Positions 9,938 to 19,614 are shown, counted from the stretch's first letter. The stretch: DNA of 64,000 nucleotides from Paracoccaceae bacterium (GCA_020832445.1 JAFIEO010000022.1:62001-126000), one strand, 5' to 3'. Program-made: numbers and translations. The notes: generated from the sequence alone by a model not told the origin.

Positions 9938-9963
9938 ATGCGCCGGGATTAAACCCGGCGCAT
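9938..9963 (-). promoter_or_regulatory. Intercistronic stem-loop in the ABC operon
   Basis: A perfect 10-bp inverted repeat (ATGCGCCGGG and its complement) with a 6-base loop ATTAAA. It lies between the solute-binding protein gene and the first permease gene. No T-run follows on the minus strand, so it is better read as an mRNA-stabilising or processing hairpin than a terminator. Such hairpins behind binding-protein genes raise the binding protein above the membrane components. Confidence 0.7.
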
Positions 9964-9981
9964 GTGACATGTGGTTGACGC

Positions 9982-11592
9982 TTAGTCTGCCCGAAGCACG
10001 GCAGCACCTAATGTGTACTGGTCCGCGCGTGCTTCATATTCCAGACCGGGGGCAAGCGCCCATGTCGTCAACTCATAATGGATGGGGACAATGGCGAATG
10101 TGTCCATTGCGATTGTGCTGGCCTCGCGCAGCAGACGCTCGCGCTCGCCGTCATCCACAGTTTGCAACGCCTCGACCAGCAGATCGTCGATCTCGGTGTT
10201 GGAGTGACGCGCAAGGTTGGTTCCGCCCAGGCTGCGATCAGGGTCGCGGGTGGCAACAAGTGCGCCCAGTGGCGACGACATTTCACCTGTGCCTGCACCC
10301 CAGCCAGCCAGAAAGGCCGAGAAGTTGAAGCCGTTGCGGTCAGCAATGAACGCCGAGAATGTCTTGGCGTCTACTTCTGTGCGCACACCAACCTGCGTCC
10401 ACATCTGGGCTACAGCCTGCGAAATCGGACCATCGTTGATGTAGCGATCATTGGGCGTGCCCAGCACAATCGAGAACCCGTCGTCATAGCCCGCTTCCGC
10501 CAGCAATTCGCGCGCGCGGTCGGGGTTGTAGGGAATCGCCGGACGGTCAGGGTTGGTGCCGAACATTGGCGCAGGCAACAATTCGCCTGCGGGCTCGGAC
10601 AGGCCCAGCATCAGCCGGTCGCGGATGGCTTCGCGGTCGATGGACAGCGCCAGCGCTTCGCGCACGCGGGCGTCCTGCAACGGGTTGATGTCCCCGTCAA
10701 TGCCGGGTGTGGGCGCATCGCCCTGATCCAGCGCGATATAGATCACACGGTTTGACAGACCCGATGATATGGTAAACCCGTCCCCTTCGATCCGCGCGAT
10801 GTCCTGCGTGGGCGGGTTTTCGATCATATGCACGTCACCTGCCAGCAACGCAGCCACGCGCGCGCCGGAATTGGTTAACGGGCGCATTACGATTTCATCC
10901 CATACGGGCGCATCGCCAAAGAAATTTTCATTGCGCGACAGGCGCAATTCTTCGCCGCGAATATAGGCGCCCAGCGTGTAGGGGCCGGTGCCAATCGCAA
11001 AATCAGGGCTGTTGAATTCTGCCGATGCAGGCGCGTCGCCAACACCTGTGCATTCGTCGCCACCAAAGACCACTTCATCTTCAGCGCCCGAAACACTGGC
11101 CGACACAATCCCGAAGGTGGACAACTGGTTGGGCAGCAGCGGCGCGGGGCCGTCGGTCGTGACGATCAGCGTGTAATCATTTTCAGCCTCCAGCCCGGCG
11201 ATGGCGCGGGTATACAGCGTGAAGGGCGATGGTGCGTCAGGAACCAGCGGAATACGGCAGATTGTGTAGATCACATCGCGCGCAGTGAACGGGTCACCGT
11301 TGGAAAAGGTGACACCCTCGCGTAGCGTAAGGCGCCATGTTGTGTCATCAATCGCTTCCCATTCCGTGGCAAGGCCCGGTTCCAGAAGCTGGTTCGCGTC
11401 CTGCACGATAAGGGGCGTAAAGATATGGCGGGCCAGTGCGTTATTCGGGCCAAGGTTGTGATAATGCGGGTCCACGGATGTGGGTTCGGACGCAAGCCCG
11501 ATCCGCAGCGTATCGGCGCCAACCGCGCCCGCAGCCAACGCAAGCGCTGCGCTGGCGGACATTAACAATGCTCTTGATGAAGTATTGGGCAT
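9982..11592 (-). CDS. ABC transporter solute-binding protein, family 5 (DppA/OppA type)
   Basis: About 536 aa. The start at MPNTSSRALLMSASAAL gives a typical Sec signal peptide cleaved near AVGADTLRIG, with a GGGAG ribosome-binding site just upstream; a longer frame from 11685 is unlikely. The family 5 layout is clear: TEWEAIDDTTWRLTLREGVTFSNGDPFTARDV near the N-terminus and long lobe sequences with NPDRARELLAEAGY later. It captures substrate in the periplasm for the two permeases and two ATPases. Binding proteins of this family take dipeptides, oligopeptides and many other solutes. Confidence 0.92.
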   Translation of the reverse strand: MPNTSSRALLMSASAALALAAGAVGADTLRIGLASEPTSVDPHYHNLGPNNALARHIFTPLIVQDANQLLEPGLATEWEAIDDTTWRLTLREGVTFSNGDPFTARDVIYTICRIPLVPDAPSPFTLYTRAIAGLEAENDYTLIVTTDGPAPLLPNQLSTFGIVSASVSGAEDEVVFGGDECTGVGDAPASAEFNSPDFAIGTGPYTLGAYIRGEELRLSRNENFFGDAPVWDEIVMRPLTNSGARVAALLAGDVHMIENPPTQDIARIEGDGFTISSGLSNRVIYIALDQGDAPTPGIDGDINPLQDARVREALALSIDREAIRDRLMLGLSEPAGELLPAPMFGTNPDRPAIPYNPDRARELLAEAGYDDGFSIVLGTPNDRYINDGPISQAVAQMWTQVGVRTEVDAKTFSAFIADRNGFNFSAFLAGWGAGTGEMSSPLGALVATRDPDRSLGGTNLARHSNTEIDDLLVEALQTVDDGERERLLREASTIAMDTFAIVPIHYELTTWALAPGLEYEARADQYTLGAAVLRAD

Positions 11593-11711
11593 TTGAAGCT
11601 CCCTGATTGTGGTTTTCGCACGCCTTGCGCACGGCGTCTTCTTGATCTTTTGACAGGGCGGCCCGCGCAAGTGCATGACCAACACAAGCCGCTCTTGCGT
11701 TAAACGCTACG

Positions 11712-11726
11712 ATGCATTAATAGCAT
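11712..11726. promoter_or_regulatory. Candidate LysR-type operator in divergent promoter region
   Basis: ATGCATTAATAGCAT is a short interrupted dyad (ATGC...GCAT) with the T-N11-A spacing of LysR-family binding sites. It sits between the divergently oriented solute-binding protein and lysR genes, where a LysR autoregulator normally binds. The assignment is by position and pattern only. Confidence 0.45.
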
Positions 11727-11768
11727 TGTAAACAGAAAACATCATAACCAAAACGCATAGGCGGCGCG

Positions 11769-12701
11769 GTGCCTGACGAGAATAGCAAGAATGACGGGTC
11801 GGACATAAGGTTACGGGAACTGCGCGTTCTGCGCGCCATTGTGACCACCGGAACCACAACGGCAGCAGCCGATCTTTTGGGAATTTCGCAGCCCGCAGTC
11901 AGCCGTGCGCTGGCGCAACTTGAAGAACGTCTTGGGCGTGCATTGTTTTCACGCGAAAGCGGCCGCCTGCTTCCCACCGCCGAAGCGCTGGGTGTGGATG
12001 CGGAACTGGACATATTGTTCAAGGTTCTGGCCCGTATTGAAAACCCCGACCGGCGCGCACCCGATCCCACAGTGCCCCTGCGCATTGCCGCGCCCCCCAC
12101 CATCGCGCACCGTTTTCTGCCCGGCCCTGTCGCCGATTTCGCGCGCCGCTTTCCCGAGCAGAAAATCTTGATTGATGTTTTATCCAGCGATGTGCTGGTC
12201 ACGCAGGTCGCCGAAGGGCGCGTGGACATCGCCCTGTCCGATGCCGAACCCAACCATGCCGGGGTTCGGGTAGAACCGTTCCGCGATTCGGATGTTGTGT
12301 GTCTGATGCAACGCACTGACCCCCTGGCCGCAAAACCCGTCATCAGACCTGAAGATCTGGACGGGCGCGCCTATGTCGCGCAGACCCGCCGCCATTCCGC
12401 GCGTGTCGCCAAGGACCGCGCGCTGGCCGCAGCCGGGGTGCAGCCGAACATAACCATTGAAACCGCAACGGTTGTATCGGCGGCAGAATTGGTGCGCGAA
12501 GGGCTTGGCGTTGCGCTCATCAACCCCTTCCCTACTGCCCTGCGGCTGGACCCCAGCCTTGTTACCCGCCCGTTCGCGCCGCGGATCACCCTACAGACCA
12601 GCTTTTTGTCGCCCGCAGACATCCGCCATTCGTCCGCCACGCTGGCGTTCATGGCGATGGTCCGCGCGCGGGCCAACCAGACCCACACCGGAGAAATCTG
12701 A
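11769..12701 (+). CDS. LysR-family transcriptional regulator
   Basis: 310 aa from a GTG start. The N-terminal winged helix-turn-helix reads LRVLRAIVTTGTTTAAADLLGISQPAVSRALAQLEERLG written across residues 16-54, followed by a periplasmic-binding-like effector domain. It is divergent from the ABC/amidohydrolase operon and overlaps the downstream deacetylase gene by one base (TGATG), so it probably controls both in response to the imported substrate or its product. Confidence 0.88.
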   Translation: MPDENSKNDGSDIRLRELRVLRAIVTTGTTTAAADLLGISQPAVSRALAQLEERLGRALFSRESGRLLPTAEALGVDAELDILFKVLARIENPDRRAPDPTVPLRIAAPPTIAHRFLPGPVADFARRFPEQKILIDVLSSDVLVTQVAEGRVDIALSDAEPNHAGVRVEPFRDSDVVCLMQRTDPLAAKPVIRPEDLDGRAYVAQTRRHSARVAKDRALAAAGVQPNITIETATVVSAAELVREGLGVALINPFPTALRLDPSLVTRPFAPRITLQTSFLSPADIRHSSATLAFMAMVRARANQTHTGEI

Positions 12702-13858
12702 TGCCAAGTGCTGCCACGCGAACCGCCCTAGACGCCCTGATCGGCTTTGACACCACAAGCCGCAATTCCAACCTGCCGCTGATTGACTGGGCCGAAGACT
12801 GGCTGACACGCCACGGCGCCACCTGTCGGCGCATCCATGATAAGACAGGAACCAAGGCCAATCTTTGGGCAACCTTCGGCCCCGCCGACGTGCCCGGATG
12901 GGTGTTGTCAGGCCATACCGACACAGTGCCCGTGGACGGACAGGACTGGAGCACGGACCCCTTCTGCCTGACCGAACGTGACGGGCGGTTTTTCGGGCGC
13001 GGAACATGCGACATGAAAGGCTTTATTGCCTGCTGTCTGGGCCTTGCCCCTGAATTGCAGAACGCGCAACTGGCCCGCCCCGTGCATATGGCCCTGTCCT
13101 ATGACGAAGAAGTGGGCTGTATCGGTGTGCGCGGACTGCTGCGAGAGCTTGCTGCGCAGCCCGTCCGGCCAATGGGGTGTATCGTGGGCGAACCCACGCT
13201 GATGCAGGTCTGCATCGGGCATAAGACAAAACGCAGCCTGCGCGCCACATTCACCGGCACTGCAGGCCATTCGTCGCGCGCGCCGGAATTTGTCAACGCG
13301 GTCGAATATGGCGCAAGGCTGATTACGCGGATGCAAACAATCGGGCGGCGGCTTGCGACCGAAGGACTGCGCGACCCGCTTTATGACACCCCGCACAGCA
13401 CCGCACATGTGGGCACGGCGCATGGGGGGACCGCGCTGAACATTGTGCCCGAACGCTTTGTGACAGATTTTGAATTTCGCGTCCTGACCCAAGAAGATGC
13501 CGATGCACTGGTGAGTGAGATCCGCAGCTATCTGTTCGATGAATTGCTGCCACAGATGCAGGCCACCGACCCCGCCGCCGGGATTGAACTGGACCTGATC
13601 GCGGCATTCCCGGGGCTGGATACGGATGCCGATGCGCCAGTCGCGCTTACGGCGCGCAAACTTGCCCGCAGAAATGACAGCATCAAAGTGGCCTATGGCA
13701 CCGAAGGCGGGCTATTTGACGAAATGGCAGGCATCCCGACAGTCATCTGCGGCCCCGGTTCGATTGGCGAGGCACATCGCGCAGACGAATTCGTCACGCT
13801 TGAGCAACTGGACGCCTGCGAGCGCTTCTTGCATGGCATCATCGACGAATGCCGCTAA
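12701..13858 (+). CDS. argE: Acetylornithine deacetylase-like M20 metallohydrolase
   Basis: 385 aa, matching ArgE length. Motifs of the M20 family are present: VLSGHTDTVPVDG with the first zinc His and Asp, the catalytic DEEVGCIG, and GEPT. The central dimerisation domain follows ALRPALE-like GTAGHSSRAPE. It hydrolyses an N-acetyl or N-acyl amino acid. It is cotranscribed with lysR and divergent from a transporter and two further amidohydrolases, so it may serve catabolism of imported N-acyl amino acids rather than arginine synthesis; the ArgE label is by family only. Confidence 0.82.
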   Translation: MPSAATRTALDALIGFDTTSRNSNLPLIDWAEDWLTRHGATCRRIHDKTGTKANLWATFGPADVPGWVLSGHTDTVPVDGQDWSTDPFCLTERDGRFFGRGTCDMKGFIACCLGLAPELQNAQLARPVHMALSYDEEVGCIGVRGLLRELAAQPVRPMGCIVGEPTLMQVCIGHKTKRSLRATFTGTAGHSSRAPEFVNAVEYGARLITRMQTIGRRLATEGLRDPLYDTPHSTAHVGTAHGGTALNIVPERFVTDFEFRVLTQEDADALVSEIRSYLFDELLPQMQATDPAAGIELDLIAAFPGLDTDADAPVALTARKLARRNDSIKVAYGTEGGLFDEMAGIPTVICGPGSIGEAHRADEFVTLEQLDACERFLHGIIDECR

Positions 13859-13898
13859 GGATTTGCCAGCCTGCCAATACCCGCGCCATCAGCGCGGA

Positions 13899-14747
13899 TC
13901 AAAGCGTATCGCTGCCAAGTATCCGACCCAATGCGCGCCCGACGCGCCCTGACAGCCCGACAAAAACCGCGTCAAACGCCTGAAACATTGCACGGTTGAA
14001 CGCAACGCCCTGCGGGCTGGCAGAATAATCGATATAGTCCTGCAACTCTGCGTCGCTCAGCGGCTGGTAGGCCATCAGAAAATACGATTCGATCCAGTCC
14101 ACAACATCGCGGCGTATGTCCGGCTGCATTGCCTGCACAAGATTCAGCAAATCCTCGGCGCTGTATCCGGCACTCGCACCTTCTGCCAGCATACCCCGAT
14201 AATAGGCGTAGCTTGTGTTCATCCCAAGCGAGACGTTCAGTTCAATCAGGTCATTCACCGCGATACGATCACGAATCATCGCCAGCCGGTGCGCACCATC
14301 CGTGTCTTGCAGCGACGCGCGTGCATCCAGAAGCGCCAGCCGGGCCATTTCATCAACTTCGTCGTCCAGCAACGCCGCGCGGGCCGACACCTCCAGCCGC
14401 ATGATGCGCTGCCCCAGTTCCGTGGTCGCAAAGCGGATCGCATCATCGCGGACATCCGGCATCGGCTCCAGCGCCTGCTCCAGCGCGTCAACGAAAGCGG
14501 CCAGCATCTGGTCAGTGTCGTATATTCCGGCCAGTTCCGTACGCCAGATATCCAGCTCGCGCGATGATAGCGGGGCCGCGCCTTCCTCACCAATGGCTGT
14601 TCTGCCTTCGGCCGCCATCACCTCGAACAGTTCGGGCAACAAGAACGCCTCGGACAGATCGTTGGCGTGTGCCGTGCGCAGGAAGGGCAGCAGCGCTGTG
14701 GCGCAGACCAGAACAATAATGCACGCACGCCTTGCCTTGGCTACCAT
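13899..14747 (-). CDS. Secreted DUF2059-like protein
   Basis: 282 aa with an N-terminal membrane-targeting signal (IIVLVCATALLPFLRTAHA). The mature protein is mostly alpha-helical. A segment near the C-terminus (EDLLNLVQAMQPDIRRDVVDWIESYFLMAYQPLSDAELQDYIDYSASPQG, residues about 195-245) resembles the DUF2059 repeat found in secreted Rhodobacteraceae proteins. Function is unknown. It is monocistronic and convergent with the argE-like gene. Confidence 0.7.
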   Translation of the reverse strand: MVAKARRACIIVLVCATALLPFLRTAHANDLSEAFLLPELFEVMAAEGRTAIGEEGAAPLSSRELDIWRTELAGIYDTDQMLAAFVDALEQALEPMPDVRDDAIRFATTELGQRIMRLEVSARAALLDDEVDEMARLALLDARASLQDTDGAHRLAMIRDRIAVNDLIELNVSLGMNTSYAYYRGMLAEGASAGYSAEDLLNLVQAMQPDIRRDVVDWIESYFLMAYQPLSDAELQDYIDYSASPQGVAFNRAMFQAFDAVFVGLSGRVGRALGRILGSDTL

Positions 14748-14921
14748 TCCTGACCCTCATATTCCTAGGTATGTCATGCAGCTTCTATCCCACCAGCAGT
14801 ATCACGCAAACAACATTCACGCGATCCAACCGCCCCGCGCACAATTTCTGCATTTTTACGGCACGGCACAATATTCCGCTTGCATGCACAGCCTGACCAC
14901 AGTAACCACCACCCCGATCAC

Positions 14922-15011
14922 GGAGAGGTGCCGGAGTGGTCGAACGGGGCGGTCTCGAAAACCGTTGTCCCTTTACGGGGACCCAGGGTTCGAATCCCTG
15001 TCTCTCCGCCA
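14922..15011 (+). tRNA. tRNA-Ser (anticodon CGA)
   Basis: A class II tRNA of 90 nt with encoded CCA. The acceptor stem GGAGAGG pairs with TCTCTCC, the anticodon loop is CTCGAAA (anticodon CGA, codon UCG), a long variable arm TGTCCCTTTACGGGGACC is present, and the T-arm contains GGTTCGAATCC. Its last 14 bases are repeated at 23952-23965, so this gene is the attachment site of the adjoining genomic island and was rebuilt intact by integration. Confidence 0.97.
14998..15011 (+). repeat. Attachment site attL (tRNA-Ser 3' end)
   Basis: CTGTCTCTCCGCCA, the last 14 bases of tRNA-Ser, is found again in direct orientation at 23952-23965. The pair brackets two tyrosine recombinase genes, which fits tRNA-targeted site-specific integration. 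Confidence 0.88.
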
Positions 15012-15052
15012 GCAGCCATTGATTTCATTGATGAAATTGGCTCTTCTTCGAG

Positions 15053-15078
15053 CATACCCAACATAAAACCCCACATAG
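15053..15078 (+). repeat. Candidate integrase arm-type sites, left end
   Basis: Two tandem copies of a motif close to ACCCCACATAA/GA lie just inside attL: CATACCCAACATAA and AAACCCCACATAGA. The same motif appears three times beside attR. Paired short repeats near both ends are what arm-binding domains of P4-type integrases recognise. Confidence 0.5.
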
Positions 15079-15125
15079 AAAAAACGCTTGGCGGGCTTGG
15101 GTCTTCTGGCGGGCATACCTGAAAC

Positions 15126-17744
15126 TCAATTTTGCCCAACAATGAGTTTGGGCAGATCAGTTTGAATGTCTTGCATCAGCACAAGAGCGCATTCGACCGT
15201 TTCACCAGTCGATTCGAGCTGTAGTTGCCCAGCGGGCACGGCGGTATCCCAAGAGAAGCAATCTGTAAGAAAATCCAGAACGTCGCGCTTGTAGTCAGTA
15301 TCGGGGTTTTGCAGATGATCGCCCTTGGTTTCCAGAACTACTATGCGCCCAGCACCGGCTTCACGATCAGTTGCAAAGATGAAGTCAGGATAGATGCGTC
15401 CGCGCTTCCAGCCCTGCAAGCCATAGTTCGCCTTTGCGACGTTGCGGTGCCACCACTTCACGGTTGCATCCCCATCAAGATGCACTGCCACATTTTGCTC
15501 TTCACCATTGAGTTCGTTCCTGAAAACTGGCGAGAACAAGCTTCTGTGCAAAGCGCCACCATCTGCCCCAGTCAGGTGGGGTGATCCGATTGGTTCGGTT
15601 GACAAGACATGCGACGGCATCTGCCAGTTTGCGCCATCCAGTCGCAGCCGAAATTGGATGTGTCCTGTGTCAACTTGGTTCTTGAACAGAGCTTCGGCAC
15701 GCCTGTCGCGCTCGTTTGACAGGGCAAGCCTAAGCGTGTCGATGATTACCCCGGATGCAGCCCCAATTTTCGCCGCGTCGAAGCCACGCGCCTCTAGGCC
15801 AGAAATCAACTCGGCAACTATGGACCGTGCCACGAAAGGATTGGGCACAAGGTCTGAAATCACGCGCACCGCATAGGAAGGTTCAAAGCGAAGGGCCTCC
15901 ACTGCCGCCGCGACAACTTCGCCCCTGAAATGCTCCTGTTCGCCTTCGTCAGTCAGTGCGATGCGCTGTAACTGCGCAGCGGCTTGCTTTGGGTTCTCAG
16001 GTATTTGAGCGATGACAGAGGCGGGCGAATAGTCGCGCCAGTCGATTACAGCAAGAATGTCGGTTTCATAATCAAGATCGCGTATTTCGCCGCCATCAAC
16101 ACGCAAAACCTTCGGCAGATAGATGTTCAGCCTCTTGAAGTTCTCTCGACGCTCGATCTTCTGCGTTTGCCTGTCTGCGCCTCCCCCTACTTCTTGCGGC
16201 ACTTCCAGCACCAGATCGGCCAGACCGTCCCGTTCTAGACCTTTCTTGATCGCCTCGACCACATCGCGCGTGGCCGCGTGATGGGTGATGACGTAGCACT
16301 CATCCAGCGCATCTATGCCGGTCTTGAGCGCGTATGGTTGGCGCAAGATGCGTCCGACTAGCTGGGTCATGGCAGGCAGGGCCGTAGCCGCTGCAAGGGA
16401 ACACAAGACATAAGCGAAGGGGCAATCCCAGCCCTCTTGCAGTGCCGCCTTGGTGACAATCACGCGCACACGGTTGGTTGGCGACAAGAGGTCTTGGTTT
16501 TCAGGTTGGGACAGGTCGTTCTGTTCAGCGGTCTTGATCGCCACTTCGGCTTCATCCAGCCCCGTCTGCAACAGCCATTCCTTCACGTCCTCGGCGTGAA
16601 TATGCTGGCCGTCGCGCTGATCTTTGCCTGTGCGTTCTACCTGCACAAGCATGATGGGGCGAATATAGCCCAGCGCGCCACGATCAGCGCCATAGGCGGT
16701 TGCTTCATGCTGCAAATGGTTCAGCCGGTCGAGTGCCGCTGTCAGGGTGCTGCGCCAGTCCACGCCCTGCCTTGGGTCGAGATTCAGGGGCATCTTGATC
16801 ATGTCTTCGGCGTGCAACTCGCGGCCTGTGACTTCCACCAGAAGGTTGGCATGGCGCGCTGGGCGCGGGTTTTCGCCGCCCCGCGCGGCCACGTCCTTTG
16901 GTGTTGCTGTCAGTTCCAGAACGAACAGAGGATTGAAGCCATAGAGCGTTTCATGTGCCAGTTCGGACGTGGCCTTTTGCCCTTCATCCATGACCACTAC
17001 CGGCCTGATCTTGCGCAGTGCGTTGCCAAGGCTGTCCTTGACCATCGGGAACATATCTTCATAGCCGTCAAGGTTGGGCACGGCTTCAAACTCGCGCGCA
17101 TGGGCGGCCTGATCGCCTTCGGGGGCAAAGAAGCCATGCACATCGCCCCGGTCGCGGAACATGCGCAGCGTTTCCTGAGTTTGGCGATTGGCGGCTTGCA
17201 GCATCAGGACCATGACGCACAGGTTGCTTTCCACATCGCGCGCGTGCAGTCGGTCGCTTTTTTCCATGATCTTTACGCGCCCCGCCGCCGCGCGGTCGAG
17301 GGCTTGGCGATTAGGGTGCTGGCGGTCTTTCAGGCTTTTAAGGGTCTGGGTGTAGATCGCCTCGTTCGGCACGATCCAGAGGACAAAGCCGGTATTGCGC
17401 CCCAGATAGCGGCCCATGATCCGGCTTACCGCATTTATTGCCAGCCATGTCTTTCCGCCGCCAGTGGGCACTTTCAGCGTGGCATTGGGAACGGGGCGGC
17501 CAATACCGTCCTTGCGCGGGGCAAAGGGCATATGCGCGCGGGATTTGGGCAGGCGACCCGCGTCTTTCATGGCCTCCCACGCCTTCAAGGTGAAGTCGGG
17601 AACCTCCATCCCTTCGCCATCTTCGCCTAATTCTGCAATGACGCGCGCACGGCGGTCAGCACGTTCCTTTTCAGTTCTGAGCACGTCAAGCCATGCATCC
17701 AGCGTGTCCAGCACACGCACCTGATAATCGAGCGTGCGCATCAA
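15126..17744 (-). CDS. res: Type III restriction endonuclease, Res subunit
   Basis: 872 aa, full-length for the family. Superfamily 2 helicase motifs are present: Walker A in VPTGGGKTW (near residue 92-99), a DEGQ Walker B-type motif near residue 250, and LELTATPKD (motif III). The C-terminal motif RILRQP belongs to motif VI. A PD-(D/E)xK nuclease site follows near residues 788-808 (PDFIF...ETKG). It translocates DNA and cleaves near unmodified sites in complex with Mod. Its start overlaps the mod stop, as is usual for mod-res operons. It is the last gene of the island, 115 bp from the tRNA. Confidence 0.93.
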   Translation of the reverse strand: MMRTLDYQVRVLDTLDAWLDVLRTEKERADRRARVIAELGEDGEGMEVPDFTLKAWEAMKDAGRLPKSRAHMPFAPRKDGIGRPVPNATLKVPTGGGKTWLAINAVSRIMGRYLGRNTGFVLWIVPNEAIYTQTLKSLKDRQHPNRQALDRAAAGRVKIMEKSDRLHARDVESNLCVMVLMLQAANRQTQETLRMFRDRGDVHGFFAPEGDQAAHAREFEAVPNLDGYEDMFPMVKDSLGNALRKIRPVVVMDEGQKATSELAHETLYGFNPLFVLELTATPKDVAARGGENPRPARHANLLVEVTGRELHAEDMIKMPLNLDPRQGVDWRSTLTAALDRLNHLQHEATAYGADRGALGYIRPIMLVQVERTGKDQRDGQHIHAEDVKEWLLQTGLDEAEVAIKTAEQNDLSQPENQDLLSPTNRVRVIVTKAALQEGWDCPFAYVLCSLAAATALPAMTQLVGRILRQPYALKTGIDALDECYVITHHAATRDVVEAIKKGLERDGLADLVLEVPQEVGGGADRQTQKIERRENFKRLNIYLPKVLRVDGGEIRDLDYETDILAVIDWRDYSPASVIAQIPENPKQAAAQLQRIALTDEGEQEHFRGEVVAAAVEALRFEPSYAVRVISDLVPNPFVARSIVAELISGLEARGFDAAKIGAASGVIIDTLRLALSNERDRRAEALFKNQVDTGHIQFRLRLDGANWQMPSHVLSTEPIGSPHLTGADGGALHRSLFSPVFRNELNGEEQNVAVHLDGDATVKWWHRNVAKANYGLQGWKRGRIYPDFIFATDREAGAGRIVVLETKGDHLQNPDTDYKRDVLDFLTDCFSWDTAVPAGQLQLESTGETVECALVLMQDIQTDLPKLIVGQN

Positions 17745-19546
17745 GCCCGCTCCACCCGATAGAGCGCGAAGGGCAAGGGCACAAATTCCACTGGCAAGCC
17801 TTCGGCATCCAGCAGGCGTTGCGAGACATATCGCGCGGGGGCGAAGACAAGGTGGCGGGCATTGGGCTGCGCCTCTGCCACGGATCGTGCGAAACTCAGG
17901 GTCAGCGCGGCTTCGGGCGATTTCAGCCAGTCCAGATCGGGGCGATAGATTAACCAGACATGGGTGCCGCTTGCATGGCCCACATATGCGCGGCCTTCAT
18001 CCATCTGGGTGGTGTCGAGCGGTTGGGACGTTGCCATGTGGAACAACACGCCCGCCAGCGCCGCAAAACTGGGCAAGTCTTGTCCGGTCAGGATATTGTC
18101 GAGGTCCACCGGATCGCCCAAGGTGCAATAAGTAAACTCCCCGCCCAGACCTTCGGCGCGGTCTTCCACCCGGCGTTCGCCTTTGACGATCAATTCACCA
18201 TCCCTCACTTCTTTCTTGATTCGGTCATACTCATGGCCGTGAAGGTTCTCTACCCCTCGCACCCGGTCTACCAACTCGCCCGCGCGTTCGATAGCGCGCC
18301 AGTTCAGACGTTCGCGCAACAGTTCCGTGCGCTCTGTGCCTGTGAAGGTATAGCCGTTGATCACGCGGCGTATCCGCTCGGCGGTTAAGCGGTCTGCATA
18401 ATCTTCCATTTCCACCAGAACGAAGCGGCGGTTGCCTCCATCTCGCTTATTAGCTTCCAGAACTGCATGTCCGGTGGTGCCGGAGCCTGAAAAGGAATCA
18501 AGGATGATAGAGTTTTCATCAGTGGCCAAATCAATAATGCGACCGATAAGTTTGCTAGGCTTTGGTGTAACGAAAACATCGCTAGATTCGTTGAAGTCCA
18601 AGATACGAAGGAGTTCTTTCTTTGCATCTTGAGTGTGGCCCGCATCAGACCAGTGCCAGATTGTCTGTGGCACCCGCCCATCTCTGACTTCAGACAAAAA
18701 AATCTTTGGGGCAGGGACGTTGTTTCCATCCTCTCCCCACCAAATTCGATTGTCAGCATCAAGTTCCCAGAGTTTTTGTTCGGACATGCGCCAATACGAA
18801 CCAGATGGCGGGCCGGGAATTTTGCGACCACCGGGGCAGCTTATTTCATATGTTCCTTTGCTGTAGAAGTTCCGCGCAGCAAGGTTATTGGGACGCCATC
18901 TGCCCCGAGGGTCGTTGTCTGGATTCTTGTAAATGTCGTCTTGTCCCTCTGAACGAGCTAGCAGATTCGGTTTCCAGCTTTCCTTTCTCTTTGCATAGAC
19001 AAGTAGATAGTCGTGGTCTGAAGAAAAATACTGAACGGTTGCTTTCGGTGCATAGTTTTTGTGCCAAATTACAGTATCAATGAAGTTTTCTTCGCCAAAT
19101 ATTTCATCCATCATTGATCGAGCACGGTGGATTTCATTTTCATCCAACGTCATCCAGAAGCTCCCATGATCGGACAAGAGGTCATGCAGCATTTGTAGCC
19201 TTGGCCACATCATCGCGCACCACTTGTCATGGCGCAGGCCGTCCTCAATCCCGATGGGGTTTGCGTCCAGCCATTCCTTGATCATCGGGGCATTAACGTT
19301 ATCGTTATAGCACCAACCCTCGTTTCCGGTATTGTAGGGCGGGTCGATGAAGATGCAGTCCACCTTGCCCGCATACATCGGCAACAGTGCCTTGAGCGCG
19401 TGCAGGTTGTCACCTTGGATGATCAGGTTGCCATCCATCCGTGGTGCGCCGATCCCCTTGTCGGGGTGCATTTCCAGCGGTCGAAACGGCACAGCAAGGT
19501 GATGGTTCCAGACAAATTCTTTACCCTTGAACACCAGTTCCGTCAT
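17741..19546 (-). CDS. mod: Type III DNA methyltransferase, Mod subunit
   Basis: About 601 aa when started at MTELVFKGKEFVWN; a 22-codon extension to 19612 is less likely. FIDPPYNTGNEGW (motif IV, near residue 69) precedes DSFSGSGTTGHAV (AdoMet motif I, near residue 352), the beta-class order expected of type III Mod N6-adenine methylases. The target-recognition segment lies between these motifs, and that part of the gene is visibly more AT-rich than the ends, as often happens when target-recognition domains are exchanged. It protects host DNA and gives Res its specificity. Confidence 0.93.
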   Translation of the reverse strand: MTELVFKGKEFVWNHHLAVPFRPLEMHPDKGIGAPRMDGNLIIQGDNLHALKALLPMYAGKVDCIFIDPPYNTGNEGWCYNDNVNAPMIKEWLDANPIGIEDGLRHDKWCAMMWPRLQMLHDLLSDHGSFWMTLDENEIHRARSMMDEIFGEENFIDTVIWHKNYAPKATVQYFSSDHDYLLVYAKRKESWKPNLLARSEGQDDIYKNPDNDPRGRWRPNNLAARNFYSKGTYEISCPGGRKIPGPPSGSYWRMSEQKLWELDADNRIWWGEDGNNVPAPKIFLSEVRDGRVPQTIWHWSDAGHTQDAKKELLRILDFNESSDVFVTPKPSKLIGRIIDLATDENSIILDSFSGSGTTGHAVLEANKRDGGNRRFVLVEMEDYADRLTAERIRRVINGYTFTGTERTELLRERLNWRAIERAGELVDRVRGVENLHGHEYDRIKKEVRDGELIVKGERRVEDRAEGLGGEFTYCTLGDPVDLDNILTGQDLPSFAALAGVLFHMATSQPLDTTQMDEGRAYVGHASGTHVWLIYRPDLDWLKSPEAALTLSFARSVAEAQPNARHLVFAPARYVSQRLLDAEGLPVEFVPLPFALYRVERA

Positions 19547-19614
19547 CGCATCCCCCTGCTTTGCGCCGATAAGACAGAAAACCGCGTGCGAGTGCAAGAG
19601 CGCGTTGGCCACAC

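Noticed and set aside
14215..15066. 283-aa plus-strand frame running through tRNA-Ser
   Set aside because: It is antisense to the DUF2059-like gene and crosses a tRNA gene, so it cannot be a real CDS.
16437..17630. 397-aa open frame antisense to res
   Set aside because: Fully inside the helicase gene and without any recognisable family; a GC-driven shadow.
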